Position numbers and translations under genes: made by a program. The notes under the pieces were generated by a model that was not told the origin of the DNA, searched no databases, and saw only the letters and a list, made by a program, of their open reading frames with translations. From Dyadobacter arcticus (GTDB taxonomy: Bacteria > Bacteroidota > Bacteroidia > Cytophagales > Spirosomataceae), in the NCBI RefSeq assembly GCF_011762185.1, contig NZ_JAASQJ010000001.1, positions 1,240,001 to 1,304,000 on the forward strand: a stretch of 64,000 bases of DNA, read 5' to 3'. Shown one piece after another: positions 56,287 through 64,000 of this stretch. Numbering within the stretch: the stretch's first letter is position 1; every line of letters starts with the position of its first letter.

Positions 56287-56988
56287 ATGGGACCGAAAAT
56301 GTTAAAAATGATCAGAAAACTCACCCTTTTATTTTTATCCTCAGTCTTTAATATTCTGCTATCCAATGCGCAATCTGTGCAAAAGGAAAAGCCGGAAGTT
56401 CAGTCTGTACTGTCAAAATGGAGTTTTGGGCTGAATGGTGGGATGGGATACCGGTTATTTCGGACGGGTAGGATCATCACAACTGCTGCTAATCAAAAGT
56501 ATCTTAATGATTTTAAATCAGGAATTTCGTTTGGTGGCAATGCGGCTTATTTCCCGTGGCGTAGAGCTGGGTTTGGGTTGAGATATGACAGGTACCAAAG
56601 CAAAGCTTCCACAGTTGATCTTACAGAAGACGTGACGATCCAGCATTTAAGTGGCTTGCTGACCCATCGCTCCATCGTTGGAAAACGGAATGCTACCGTA
56701 CTGACCTCACTGCTAATGGGTTATCAGCCCTATCAAAATAAAGCTACCTCGGGTGACGAGCATTTTACGTTCACCGGAAAGACAATGGGTTGGGGGGTAA
56801 GTGTGGGTATCGAACAGCGGCTTGGCCAAAATTTCGGGCTTAACCTGACCGGGACGGCGATGATGGGCGCTATCTACCGAATGGAGAGAAAAACCGACAT
56901 CAGTACAGCCACATTGCATTTATCCAAAGACAATAGCGTAGATCTTTCCCGGTTTTCACTTACCCTGGGGTTTGCGTTTTTGAAATAA
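56287..56988 (+). CDS. Small outer-membrane beta-barrel-like protein
   Basis: The 233-aa product begins with a signal peptide (LTLLFLSSVFNILLSNA|Q); ATG 56287, 56299 or 56308 could each be the start. The mature part has alternating strands with aromatic ends (WSFGLNGGMGYRLF, FGGNAAYFPWRRAGFGLRYD, MGWGVSVGIEQRLG, FGLNLTGTAMMGAIYRME) and ends FSLTLGFAFLK, a typical last barrel strand, suggesting an eight-to-ten-stranded barrel. It begins 7 nt after the haloperoxidase-like gene and is the last member of the operon. The function is unknown; a pore or assembly partner is a guess. Confidence 0.78.
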   Translation: MGPKMLKMIRKLTLLFLSSVFNILLSNAQSVQKEKPEVQSVLSKWSFGLNGGMGYRLFRTGRIITTAANQKYLNDFKSGISFGGNAAYFPWRRAGFGLRYDRYQSKASTVDLTEDVTIQHLSGLLTHRSIVGKRNATVLTSLLMGYQPYQNKATSGDEHFTFTGKTMGWGVSVGIEQRLGQNFGLNLTGTAMMGAIYRMERKTDISTATLHLSKDNSVDLSRFSLTLGFAFLK

Positions 56989-57046
56989 CGGTTGACATTA
57001 GTACCTGTTTATCATCATCAAAACTATACTAAAATCGGAGTTGAGA

Positions 57047-57472
57047 ATGAAAGCTGAGAGAACACATACCACGAATTACATTAATACTTTCATCGAAACG
57101 GCAGAGGACAGCCCGATTGATAAAGCTGAAATTCCCTTGCAAAAAGGGGATGAGAAAACGGTTGCAGGTCTTCAATTTGATTTGATTTATGAACACCCAT
57201 ACAAACACACGTCTGACGATGTGATTTTCGGGGTTTACGCTTCCAAGAATAAGATAGGCCGCAGCGAGCTCGCGGGCGAACGTGAGAAATTCTTTTCCAA
57301 AGGCCAGCCTTGTATGCGATGTTCTCCATTGGGTAAAAGATACGGCTGGGGCGTTCATAGCGACCAGGATGGCAAAATCGCCATTTATCCGATTGAGTCG
57401 GAAGAATATAAGAAGTTTTCCGAGGACGAAAATTTGAAGCATACCAAGGCTATGCGGTCGAAGCGGGCCTGA
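57047..57472 (+). CDS. DUF6157-family protein
   Basis: This 141-aa cytosolic protein starts at ATG 57047; an in-frame TTG at 57041 is less likely. It carries the conserved blocks of a widespread small family: HTTNYINTFIETAEDSP at the N-terminus, YKHTSDDVIFGVYA, FFSKGQPCMRCSPLGKRYGW and IESEEYKKFSED. The family has no proven role. The Cys pair in QPCMRCSP and the invariant KRYGWG are notable. It lies 58 nt after the barrel gene, without a clear terminator, and upstream of the ArsR promoter array. Confidence 0.85.
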   Translation: MKAERTHTTNYINTFIETAEDSPIDKAEIPLQKGDEKTVAGLQFDLIYEHPYKHTSDDVIFGVYASKNKIGRSELAGEREKFFSKGQPCMRCSPLGKRYGWGVHSDQDGKIAIYPIESEEYKKFSEDENLKHTKAMRSKRA

Positions 57473-57534
57473 GTTAAACGACAAGCCTTACAATTACCCC
57501 CAAACTTCCTGTCCGTATACCGCAACAAAAAAAT

Positions 57535-57590
57535 GCAAATATATTTGCGCAACTCAAAAGTTGCACATATATTTGCAACCTGAGGGTTGC
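57535..57590 (+). promoter_or_regulatory. Tandem promoter-operator array of the ArsR operon
   Basis: Two exact TAnnTTTG boxes (TATATTTG at 57540-57547 and 57568-57575) lie 28 bp apart. Each runs straight into a palindrome: GCAACT-N4-AGTTGC at 57549-57564 and GCAACC-N4-GGTTGC at 57575-57590. The TTTG of the first box is 20 bp from the TA of the second, the correct distance for a -33 element. A 14-bp palindrome GCAAATATATTTGC (57535-57548) overlaps the first box. The palindromes are good candidates for autoregulatory sites of the ArsR-type repressor at 57608. Confidence 0.65.
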
Positions 57591-57607
57591 GTAATAAATC
57601 ATCGAAA

Positions 57608-57922
57608 ATGAAACAAGATATATTCCAGGCCATATCAGACCCGACACGCAGGGCTATTTTAACGTTAGTCGCTATCCAGGCATTAACACCAAATGCAATG
57701 GCGGAAAAATTTGATATGACCCGCCAGGCAGTATCAAAACATATTAAAGTATTGCACGAATGCGAATTGATTAGACCTGAGCAGAGCGGCAGGGAGATTT
57801 ATTATCACTTTAATGCGAAAAAAATGCAGGAATTTGACAATTGGCTAGCCCAATTCAGGCAGAACTGGGAAATTCAATTTAATCAACTTGACGAACTATT
57901 GTCAACAATTAAAGAACAGTAA
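57608..57922 (+). CDS. ArsR-family winged-helix transcriptional repressor
   Basis: The 104-aa regulator starts at ATG 57608; an in-frame TTG at 57587 falls inside the operator and is rejected. It begins [20 protein letters not shown], the classic ArsR opening, with a winged helix-turn-helix ([20 protein letters not shown], about 33-52) and wing [10 protein letters not shown]. It lacks the CxC metal site of metal sensors and belongs to the group that sits beside AHSA1/SRPBCC genes. The AHSA1 gene starts 2 nt after its stop. Autoregulation through the palindromes just upstream is likely. Confidence 0.93.
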   Translation: MKQDIFQAISDPTRRAILTLVAIQALTPNAMAEKFDMTRQAVSKHIKVLHECELIRPEQSGREIYYHFNAKKMQEFDNWLAQFRQNWEIQFNQLDELLSTIKEQ

Positions 57923-57924
57923 AA

Positions 57925-58440
57925 ATGAACAACGATTTGCTATTTGATTTTAATGTTGACAAGGCAGCAAAAATGGTATTCATAACCAGGGAATTTAATG
58001 CCGGACTTTCACTAGTATGGGATGCTTTTACTAAGCCAGAACTACTGGACCAATGGGGAGCACCTGCACCAATGCGCGCCAAAACTAAATATATGGATTT
58101 CAAAGTTGGGGGGCGGCGATTTTATGCGATGATAAGTCCCGAGGGACAGGAGCGCTGGTCGATCCAGGAGTATACTTCCATTAGTCCAAAAACTAATTTT
58201 AAAATGTATAATTCTTTTGCAGACAAAGACGAAAATCGTGAATTGCCGGGTTCTGAATGGGATTACAATTTCAGCGAGCAAAATGGTATAACGAAAGTGA
58301 ACATCACCATTTTTAATGAATCTCTTGCCCGTATGGAGAAGATGATTGAAATGGGCTTTAAAATCGGGTTTACCATGACTTTAAAAAACCTGGAAGATCT
58401 GTTAACAGCCTTATCGCAGAAATTACAAGAAGAAAATTAA
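57925..58440 (+). CDS. SRPBCC/AHSA1-domain protein
   Basis: The 171-aa protein has the helix-grip fold of the AHSA1 group: [46 protein letters not shown], and [15 protein letters not shown] at the end. This fold encloses a hydrophobic cavity and binds lipids or aromatic ligands; the exact role of this subgroup is not known. It follows the ArsR repressor by 2 nt and the VOC gene by 16 nt, a conserved three-gene arrangement in soil Bacteroidota and other bacteria. Confidence 0.92.
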   Translation: MNNDLLFDFNVDKAAKMVFITREFNAGLSLVWDAFTKPELLDQWGAPAPMRAKTKYMDFKVGGRRFYAMISPEGQERWSIQEYTSISPKTNFKMYNSFADKDENRELPGSEWDYNFSEQNGITKVNITIFNESLARMEKMIEMGFKIGFTMTLKNLEDLLTALSQKLQEEN

Positions 58441-58456
58441 AACCTAAAATAAAGTT

Positions 58457-58891
58457 ATGAGAACAATCAATCCCTGGATCAACTTCAATGGAAATGCTGA
58501 AGAGGCATTCACTTTTTACAAATCAGTTTTTGGCGGAGATTTCGCAAAGATCATTCGTTTCAAAGACCTATCAAGCCCTGAATTTCAGGTACCGGAAAAC
58601 GAAGCAAATAAAATAATGACCATTGCTTTGCCTATTGGAAAACACAATGTATTAATGGCCAATGATGTTCCGGAATTTATGGGACGAGTAAGCGAAAACG
58701 AAAACAGGTCTAAAATATCAATTAGTGCTGAAAGTCGTGAAGAAGCAGACAATATATTTAACGGACTATCGGCAGGCGGAGCTATTGAAGGGCCCATGGG
58801 CGACAGTCCCTGGGGTACATACGCCGGAATGTTTAGGGACAAATATGGTATAGAATGGATTGTGGAATTTGACTCAAATTATAACGGGTAA
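58457..58891 (+). CDS. VOC-superfamily (PhnB-like) protein
   Basis: The 144-aa protein has the paired beta-alpha-beta-beta-beta units of glyoxalase-like proteins: INPWINFNGNAEEAFTFYKS (PhnB-type opening), VFGGDFAKIIRF, then ISAESREEADNIFNGLSAGG, GPMGDSPWGTYAGMFRDKYG, WIVEF. PhnB-like members are cytosolic and mostly uncharacterised; earlier labels as methyltransferases are not supported. Metal-ligand positions are not obvious. It is the third gene of the ArsR-AHSA1-VOC operon, all under the tandem promoter at 57535. Confidence 0.92.
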   Translation: MRTINPWINFNGNAEEAFTFYKSVFGGDFAKIIRFKDLSSPEFQVPENEANKIMTIALPIGKHNVLMANDVPEFMGRVSENENRSKISISAESREEADNIFNGLSAGGAIEGPMGDSPWGTYAGMFRDKYGIEWIVEFDSNYNG

Positions 58892-58899
58892 ATTCGCTG

Positions 58900-58927
58900 C
58901 CTCTCACATGCATAAGCTAGTGAGAGG
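58900..58927. other. Hairpin downstream of the VOC gene
   Basis: An 8-bp stem CCTCTCAC / GTGAGAGG (58900-58907 with 58920-58927) and 12-nt loop, without a T-run. It may protect the 3' end of the operon mRNA. Nothing else is recognisable in the 217 bases before the ThuA gene. Confidence 0.4.
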
Positions 58928-59108
58928 GAGGATACGGTCGTTCGAAATGTTTATAAGAAAGTAAGGGAAAAGTAGGACAAAACAGTCTTGTTTTTGAAGC
59001 TGCATTGGGATGACATATTATTATCAATGACAACCCGGGTGTTTGCAGTAGTTTGCCAGGAGTTTTGCATTATATTCCTAATCCACTTACAATCTTAAAT
59101 CCTTCCTT

Positions 59109-59981
59109 ATGAAGATAGGGCATCTTTTTTTATCCGTTCTTTTCGTCCTCATTCCCTATCAATTTTCCCAGCTGGCGGTCGCACAGTCAGCAAAGGACAA
59201 AAAACCACTTGTAGTGTTTGTTACCGGCGACCACGAGTATAGCGGAGAAGAGACATTGCCGATCATAGCCGCCGAGATTGAAAAGAATTATGGTATGAAA
59301 ACCATTTTTCTGAAAGCTTCTCCCGACCACAATAGCGAAAAAAACATTCCCGGCCTCGAAGCGCTGAAAGATGCTGATCTGGCCGTTTTTTACCTGCGCT
59401 GGCGACAACTTCCCGCAGATCAGCTTGCTCTAATAGATGAATATCTTAAAAAAGGAAAGCCGGTAATGGGTTTCAGGACAACAACCCATGCTTTTAATTT
59501 CCCCAAAGGAGACGCAAGTGAAAAGTGGAATGCATTTGGGGAATTCGCTTTAAATTCTCCTCCCGGCTGGGGCGGTGCGGCCAAGCACACGCATTACGGA
59601 CACAATAGCAGCACAGATGTAACTATAATTCCTGAACAGGCTAAAAATCCAATCCTTACTGGTGTCACAGGGCCATTTCATGCCCGGTCCTGGCTCTACC
59701 GCGTTTTGCCTGATTATCCGGTGAAGGAATCAACATGGCTTTTAATGGGTAAATCGGTGAATCCGGATAAGGAGGCAATAGAAAATCCTGTCGCCTGGAC
59801 CGGAACTAACTCATTTGGCGGAAAAATATTCATGACCACATTGGGCCATCCCGAGGATTTCAGGCTTGAACCTTTTCAGCGATTGGTGATCAATGCCATT
59901 CACTGGGAGCTGGGCATGAAAGTGCCTAAAAACTGGACGGGCAAAATGGACATTCAGGTTCCGTACCGTGAAGCAAAATAA
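59109..59981 (+). CDS. Secreted ThuA-domain protein
   Basis: The 290-aa protein has a signal peptide (SQLAVA|QS, about residue 25) and a ThuA/class-I glutamine-amidotransferase-like fold: VVFVTGDHEYSGEETLPIIA, ADLAVFYLRWRQLPADQLAL, GKPVMGFRTTTHAF, then FGGKIFMTTLGHPEDF and a C-terminal AIHWELGMKVP. No catalytic Cys-His-Glu triad of a true amidotransferase is visible. ThuA proteins in trehalose and keto-sugar pathways are linked to disaccharide oxidation, but the reaction here is unknown. It is followed after 45 nt by the large haem protein, with which it probably forms a two-gene operon. Confidence 0.9.
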   Translation: MKIGHLFLSVLFVLIPYQFSQLAVAQSAKDKKPLVVFVTGDHEYSGEETLPIIAAEIEKNYGMKTIFLKASPDHNSEKNIPGLEALKDADLAVFYLRWRQLPADQLALIDEYLKKGKPVMGFRTTTHAFNFPKGDASEKWNAFGEFALNSPPGWGGAAKHTHYGHNSSTDVTIIPEQAKNPILTGVTGPFHARSWLYRVLPDYPVKESTWLLMGKSVNPDKEAIENPVAWTGTNSFGGKIFMTTLGHPEDFRLEPFQRLVINAIHWELGMKVPKNWTGKMDIQVPYREAK

Positions 59982-60026
59982 GACCCCAAATTTTTCCTAA
60001 ATCCAAACTTTAAGAATAACATCAAA

Positions 60027-63000
60027 ATGTCTAAACCCAGGAAAATCAGCGTCCACATATCGCTTGTTGCATTTGGACTTGCCATCATCGCGTTCAGTGC
60101 TTTCAAGTTCAATCAAACCGCATCTATTGCGATCACTAAAGGTTCCCACATTGTTTTGCTAGGCAACAACCTGGGTTCGAGGATGATGAACTACGACAAT
60201 TTTGAAACGGAACTTCATGTTCGCTATCCCGAGAACAATCTATATATCCGCAATATGTGCGATGGCGGGGATACGCCCGGATTCCGTCCGCATGCGAGCA
60301 GGAATTCCCCCTGGGCGTTTCCCGGCGCCGAAAAATTTCAGACAGAACTGGCTAACCCTTCACAAAGCGAAGGACATTTTGAAACCCCTGATCAATGGCT
60401 TACCCGGCTGAAAACCGATGTGATCATTGCATTCTTTGGATATAACGAATCGTTTCAAGGCAAAGAAGGACTTGCCAATTACAAAGCCGAATTGGACGCA
60501 TTCATCAAATATACTTTAAGTCAGAAATACAACGGCAGCACAGCCCCTCAGCTTGCAATCGTTTCTCCCATTGCTTTTGAAGACTTGTCGGCGCAATATG
60601 ACCTTCCGAACGGTAGGAAGGAAAACGAAAACCTTTCCCTGTATTCGAAGGCAATGAGAGAGGTGGTGGATCAAAATAAAGGAGTGCTTTTTGTGGACGC
60701 TTTTACCCCATCTCAAAAATGGTATGCTGACACCAAAGAGGCGCTAACGATTGATGGTTCACAACTGAATGAAGAGGGTTACAAAAAGTTGGGCGTTTTA
60801 CTCGCTGATCAGGTTTTTGGTAAATCTTCATTAAAAGCTGAAGCCAACCGCAAGCTGGTGCATGATGCCGTCGCAGAAAAAAACTGGATGTGGCACAACG
60901 ATTTTAAAATCCCGAACGGCGTACACGTTTATGGCCGTCGCTACAACCCTTTTGGCCAGGATAATTACCCGGCTGAGATCGAAAAAATCCGCGAAATGAC
61001 GGACATCCGAGACAAAGCGGTATGGCTCGCAGCTTCCAAGGGAGAGAAAATGGACGTGGCTGTTGCTGATAAGAGTACGAAACCACTTCCTGAGGTCAAG
61101 ACCAATTACAATCCTGATAAAAACGGGAGCCTTGAATATCTGTACGGACAGGATGCGCTCAAAAAGCTCAAAGTGCCGGAAGGTTATAAAATCGAACTTT
61201 TTGCGTCCGAAGAGGAATTTCCGGATCTCGCAAAACCAATGCAAATGTCATTTGACAATAAAGGCAGGTTATGGATCGCTACCATGCCTAGCTATCCGCA
61301 TTACAAGCCGGGAGATACAAAGCCCAATGATAAAATTATTATTCTGGAAGATACCAACAACGATGGTAAGGCGGACAAACAAACTGTTTTCGTAGATAAG
61401 CTGCACTTACCACTTGGATTTGAGATCGCGCCAGAAGGTGTGTATGTTTCGCAGGGTACCAATCTGAAAATTTTTACAGATACCAATGGTGACGATAAGG
61501 CTGATAAAAGTGAAATTTTGTTAAGCGGATTTGACGATCATGACACGCACCATAACAGTCATGCATTTACCGTGGATCCTTCGGGCGCGATTTATTCAGG
61601 AGAAGGCGTGTTTTTACATACCAATGTGGAAACTTCATACGGGCCTGTCCGCGCAACAAACGGAGGCTTTTACAGATATACTCCACAGCGCAGGAAACTG
61701 GAACGTACCGCGCAATTGTCAATCCCTAATCCCTGGGGAATCGCTTTCGATGATTGGGGACAGCCATTTTTTGCTGAAACTTCCAGTCCGGATGTTCGCT
61801 GGATGCTTCCTGGGTCAGTTTTGCCAAGATATGGGGAAGCTACCCACAAATCGGTACAGTTGATCGAAGAAAAACATCGGGTAAGACCCACTTCCGGGCT
61901 GGAATTCGTTTCAAGCCGCCATTTTCCGGATGAATTGCAAGGTGATTTCCTGATTAATAACACCATTGGATTCCTGGGTACCAAAGAACACACGCTGACC
62001 GACGATGGCACCGGCTATAAAAGTCATCATCGTCAGGACCTGGTTGTAAGCGAAGACAGGAATTTCCGTCCCGTAGATATGGAATTCGCACCGGACGGGT
62101 CTCTTTATGTAATCGACTGGCACAATATCCTGATCGGCCATATGCAGCACAATGCACGTGATCCTTTGCGTGACCACTCGCACGGCCGGGTTTACCGCAT
62201 TACTTACCCATCCAGGCCATTGGTAACAGCGGCCAAAGTCGCTGGGGCAAGAATTGAAGAACTTCTTGATAACCTGAAATTGCCGGAGTACCGCACCCGC
62301 TACCGTACCAGACGTGAGCTTAGAGGCAAAGACGCCGCACAGGTTTTGCCAAAGCTAACCGCTTGGGCAGCCGGTTTGGATAAAAAAGATCCAAGGTATG
62401 AGCATCACGTTTTGGAAGGACTCTGGGTAAGCTGGGGGCTGAATAAAGTAGATCAAAAGCTCCTTAGACAAACATTGAATGCAAAAGATTATCACGTGCG
62501 GGCAGCTGCGGTGGAAGTGGTTCGTTATACCGGCCATCAGGTGTCTGATCAGGCTGATTTGCTGATGCAGGCGGTGAAAGACGAAAACAGCAGGGTAAGA
62601 TTGGTCGCGATCGTAGCGGCTTCCTGGATTGGCAAGGAAAAAGGACTGCCCATTTTGGCAGAAGCAAAAAAGATGCCGCTTGACGACTGGATGATTTATG
62701 CATTCGATGCTTCGGAGGCGCACCTGAAAGGAGAGAACGTGAAAAAGGTGAAAGTGGAGGTAGCGAAAACAACTTTGAAAGGGACTGAACTGGCACTATT
62801 TAACACAGGCAAAGAAATCTACGCGAAGGAAGGATATTGTTCTACCTGCCATCAACCGGACGGGAAAGGCTTAGCTGCAGCCGGATTTCCGCCTATTGTT
62901 GCCAATCAATGGATATTAGGAAGTGATGAAAGACTGATTAAGCTCACGCTTAAAGGGCTGCTTGGTCCGATTGAAGTCGGTGGACAAAAATATCCGGGGC

Positions 63001-63203
63001 AGGTTCCAATGACCCCATTTGGCGGCTTATTGAAGGATGAAGAAGTAGCGGCTGTTCTTACGTATGTCAGAAATTCATTTGGCAATAAGGGTCCTGCGAT
63101 TTCTCCGGAGAAGGTGAAGCAGGTTAGGGCATCTACGGAAACCAAGAAAGATTTTTATTCTCCCGAGCAACTATTAAAAGAGCACCCGCTGGAACAAATG
63201 TAA
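60027..63203 (+). CDS. PVC-type haem-binding membrane-bound dehydrogenase with N-terminal SGNH-like domain
   Basis: The 1058-aa exported protein (hydrophobic N-terminus ISLVAFGLAIIAFSAFKF) has three parts. Residues about 36-272 form an SGNH/GDSL-hydrolase-like domain (IVLLGNNLGSRMMNYDN; VIIAFFGYNESF; LTIDGSQLNEEGYKKLG), but GDS is replaced by GNN and the catalytic DxxH reads DGSQ, so ester hydrolysis is doubtful. Residues about 370-720 form a beta-propeller of the PVC membrane-bound-dehydrogenase family (PEGYKIELFASEEEFPDLAK, GRLWIATMPSYP, NPWGIAFDDWGQPFFAETSS, DGSLYVIDWHN), then HEAT-like repeats. A C-terminal cytochrome c domain has CSTCH at 938-942 and Met in GQVPMTPFGG. It is probably a periplasmic sugar or alcohol oxidase component. 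Confidence 0.91.
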   Translation: MSKPRKISVHISLVAFGLAIIAFSAFKFNQTASIAITKGSHIVLLGNNLGSRMMNYDNFETELHVRYPENNLYIRNMCDGGDTPGFRPHASRNSPWAFPGAEKFQTELANPSQSEGHFETPDQWLTRLKTDVIIAFFGYNESFQGKEGLANYKAELDAFIKYTLSQKYNGSTAPQLAIVSPIAFEDLSAQYDLPNGRKENENLSLYSKAMREVVDQNKGVLFVDAFTPSQKWYADTKEALTIDGSQLNEEGYKKLGVLLADQVFGKSSLKAEANRKLVHDAVAEKNWMWHNDFKIPNGVHVYGRRYNPFGQDNYPAEIEKIREMTDIRDKAVWLAASKGEKMDVAVADKSTKPLPEVKTNYNPDKNGSLEYLYGQDALKKLKVPEGYKIELFASEEEFPDLAKPMQMSFDNKGRLWIATMPSYPHYKPGDTKPNDKIIILEDTNNDGKADKQTVFVDKLHLPLGFEIAPEGVYVSQGTNLKIFTDTNGDDKADKSEILLSGFDDHDTHHNSHAFTVDPSGAIYSGEGVFLHTNVETSYGPVRATNGGFYRYTPQRRKLERTAQLSIPNPWGIAFDDWGQPFFAETSSPDVRWMLPGSVLPRYGEATHKSVQLIEEKHRVRPTSGLEFVSSRHFPDELQGDFLINNTIGFLGTKEHTLTDDGTGYKSHHRQDLVVSEDRNFRPVDMEFAPDGSLYVIDWHNILIGHMQHNARDPLRDHSHGRVYRITYPSRPLVTAAKVAGARIEELLDNLKLPEYRTRYRTRRELRGKDAAQVLPKLTAWAAGLDKKDPRYEHHVLEGLWVSWGLNKVDQKLLRQTLNAKDYHVRAAAVEVVRYTGHQVSDQADLLMQAVKDENSRVRLVAIVAASWIGKEKGLPILAEAKKMPLDDWMIYAFDASEAHLKGENVKKVKVEVAKTTLKGTELALFNTGKEIYAKEGYCSTCHQPDGKGLAAAGFPPIVANQWILGSDERLIKLTLKGLLGPIEVGGQKYPGQVPMTPFGGLLKDEEVAAVLTYVRNSFGNKGPAISPEKVKQVRASTETKKDFYSPEQLLKEHPLEQM

Positions 63204-63233
63204 GTTGCGGTATAAACCGTTAAAAAGCATCTG

Positions 63234-63283
63234 AGGCTTTATGTTGAACCATTCCTGGTTTCGCATAAAGCCTTTCTTATTTT
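63234..63283 (+). terminator. Intrinsic terminator after the haem-protein gene
   Basis: A 10-bp stem AGGCTTTATG / CATAAAGCCT (63234-63243 with 63264-63273) with a partly paired 20-nt loop, followed by TTCTTATTTT. Confidence 0.78.
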
Positions 63284-63445
63284 AAAAAAATGTTACGATA
63301 AGTTACAAATAATGAAAAAATACTACATAACTTCGCATTAGTTTAGCCATATTTATAGAATATATTTCTATCATAGGCATGCATTTGTAGAATTTTTTTA
63401 TCACTCACTGCTGATAACCGATCTAGGTTGTCACAAATTTATTTT

Positions 63446-64000
63446 ATGAAACAAAAATTACCGGCTAAGTGGAATGATCTGCGCGTGTGTTTGACCAGTT
63501 TATTTGTTCTTTGTTTAACCAATCTTTCAGCCCAGCAACGTTATTTTGCCATTTCGATGGTGAATGAGAATGACAATCCGGCATTGGAGACCATACAGGG
63601 AGCCAAGGATGTGGGTTGTAATGCAGTCGCCCTGACTGTCCAATGGGGCGCAATTGAAGGGAAGATCTCCAGAATTCTTAAACAGGAGCAGGGAGAATCT
63701 TATAATGTCTGGAAACAGTATGACGACCAGATCAGTCTGGCCCTTTCCCTGGGAATGAAGATAGGGCTTAATATCGCAGTAAGTTCGGGCGATGATGCAA
63801 CCAACAGCAGTTCAGACCGGTATGGTATTGACACAGGTGATGGCTGGTTAAAGCAAGACAGGATGATTGTGATCAACCACGCCGGGGATGGAGCCGTATT
63901 TCAAAAGCAGGGCGGACCGATCAGGCCGGGTTTAAATCTTCAGTTTGTGATGACATCTCTTGCAGCACAATCAACCCGTAACCGCATTACAGATTTTACA
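63446..64000 (+). CDS. Secreted TIM-barrel (glycoside-hydrolase-like) protein, 3' end beyond window
   Basis: The frame opens at ATG 63446 and stays open for 185 codons to the window edge, so the gene is incomplete here. A signal peptide (LTSLFVLCLTNLSA|QQ, about residue 29) precedes what reads like the first units of a (beta/alpha)8 barrel: YFAISMVNENDNPALETIQG, AKDVGCNAVALTVQWGAIEG, DDQISLALSLGMKIGLNIAV. This layout is shared by GH42-like and other clan GH-A glycosidases, but the catalytic acid and nucleophile would lie beyond the window, so a family cannot be fixed. It is preceded by a terminator and a 243-nt A/T-rich gap. Confidence 0.68.
   Translation, partial: MKQKLPAKWNDLRVCLTSLFVLCLTNLSAQQRYFAISMVNENDNPALETIQGAKDVGCNAVALTVQWGAIEGKISRILKQEQGESYNVWKQYDDQISLALSLGMKIGLNIAVSSGDDATNSSSDRYGIDTGDGWLKQDRMIVINHAGDGAVFQKQGGPIRPGLNLQFVMTSLAAQSTRNRITDFT

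Noticed and set aside
1..64000. CRISPR arrays, prophage, insertion sequences, tRNA or rRNA genes
   Set aside because: No regularly spaced repeats, integrase or transposase frames, or structural RNA signatures were noticed by eye; a covariance-model scan was not possible here.

Overview
The window looks like chromosomal DNA from a Bacteroidota bacterium of the order Cytophagales, most plausibly Dyadobacter or a close relative in the Spirosomataceae. The reasons are: four SusC/SusD-type outer-membrane nutrient-uptake pairs, large FG-GAP/ASPIC-UnbV proteins following three of them, a DUF2723 glycosyltransferase, A/T-rich leaders without Shine-Dalgarno sequences, and TAnnTTTG-type promoter boxes. 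The genus is inferred from gene style and was not tested by a search. I saw no tRNA, rRNA, CRISPR array, transposase or phage gene.

Layout. 1-3.3 kb: end of an unidentified gene, a carboxypeptidase-regulatory-domain protein, and a convergent cytochrome c/FG-GAP lipoprotein. 3.4-17.6 kb: two SusC/SusD pairs of the EVIVTGY class with canonical RagB/SusD partners; the first is followed by a 1184-aa FG-GAP/UnbV lipoprotein. 17.6-19.6 kb (minus strand): ECF sigma factor, three small proteins (two membrane, one exported or membrane-anchored) and an Hsp20 chaperone, a possible stress module. 20.1-24.7 kb: a small exported protein and a minus-strand sugar-oxidation cluster (Tat-exported isomerase-like TIM barrel, PQQ dehydrogenase with a built-in cytochrome c, Gfo/Idh/MocA oxidoreductase). 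24.9-38.0 kb: housekeeping core (tsaE, ald, NatAB-like ABC exporter, DUF2723 glycosyltransferase, secreted nuclease/phosphatase-like protein, grpE-dnaJ, queG, DUF1761 protein). 38.4-57.0 kb: two more SusC/SusD pairs of a different class (EVVVTALGIS SusC with SusD-like-2 partners), each followed by an FG-GAP/UnbV protein; the second operon continues into a vanadium-haloperoxidase-like/PAP2 enzyme and a small beta-barrel. 57.0-58.9 kb: DUF6157 protein and an ArsR-AHSA1-VOC operon with a tandem promoter/operator array. 59.1-64 kb: ThuA protein, a large PVC-type haem protein with a degenerate SGNH domain, and the start of a secreted TIM-barrel, glycosidase-like protein cut by the window end.

How the genes work together. 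The dominant theme is capture of extracellular substrates by TonB-dependent SusCD complexes, with FG-GAP/UnbV propeller proteins as likely third, surface-exposed components, plus periplasmic sugar or alcohol oxidation feeding c-type cytochromes. No conventional polysaccharide-utilisation regulators (HTCS, FecI/FecR pairs) or complete glycosidases accompany the SusCD pairs, so their substrates cannot be read from context. The best candidate for a little-described system is the SusC-SusD-FG-GAP/UnbV unit, especially its extended form with a haloperoxidase-like enzyme and a beta-barrel at 46.8-57.0 kb.
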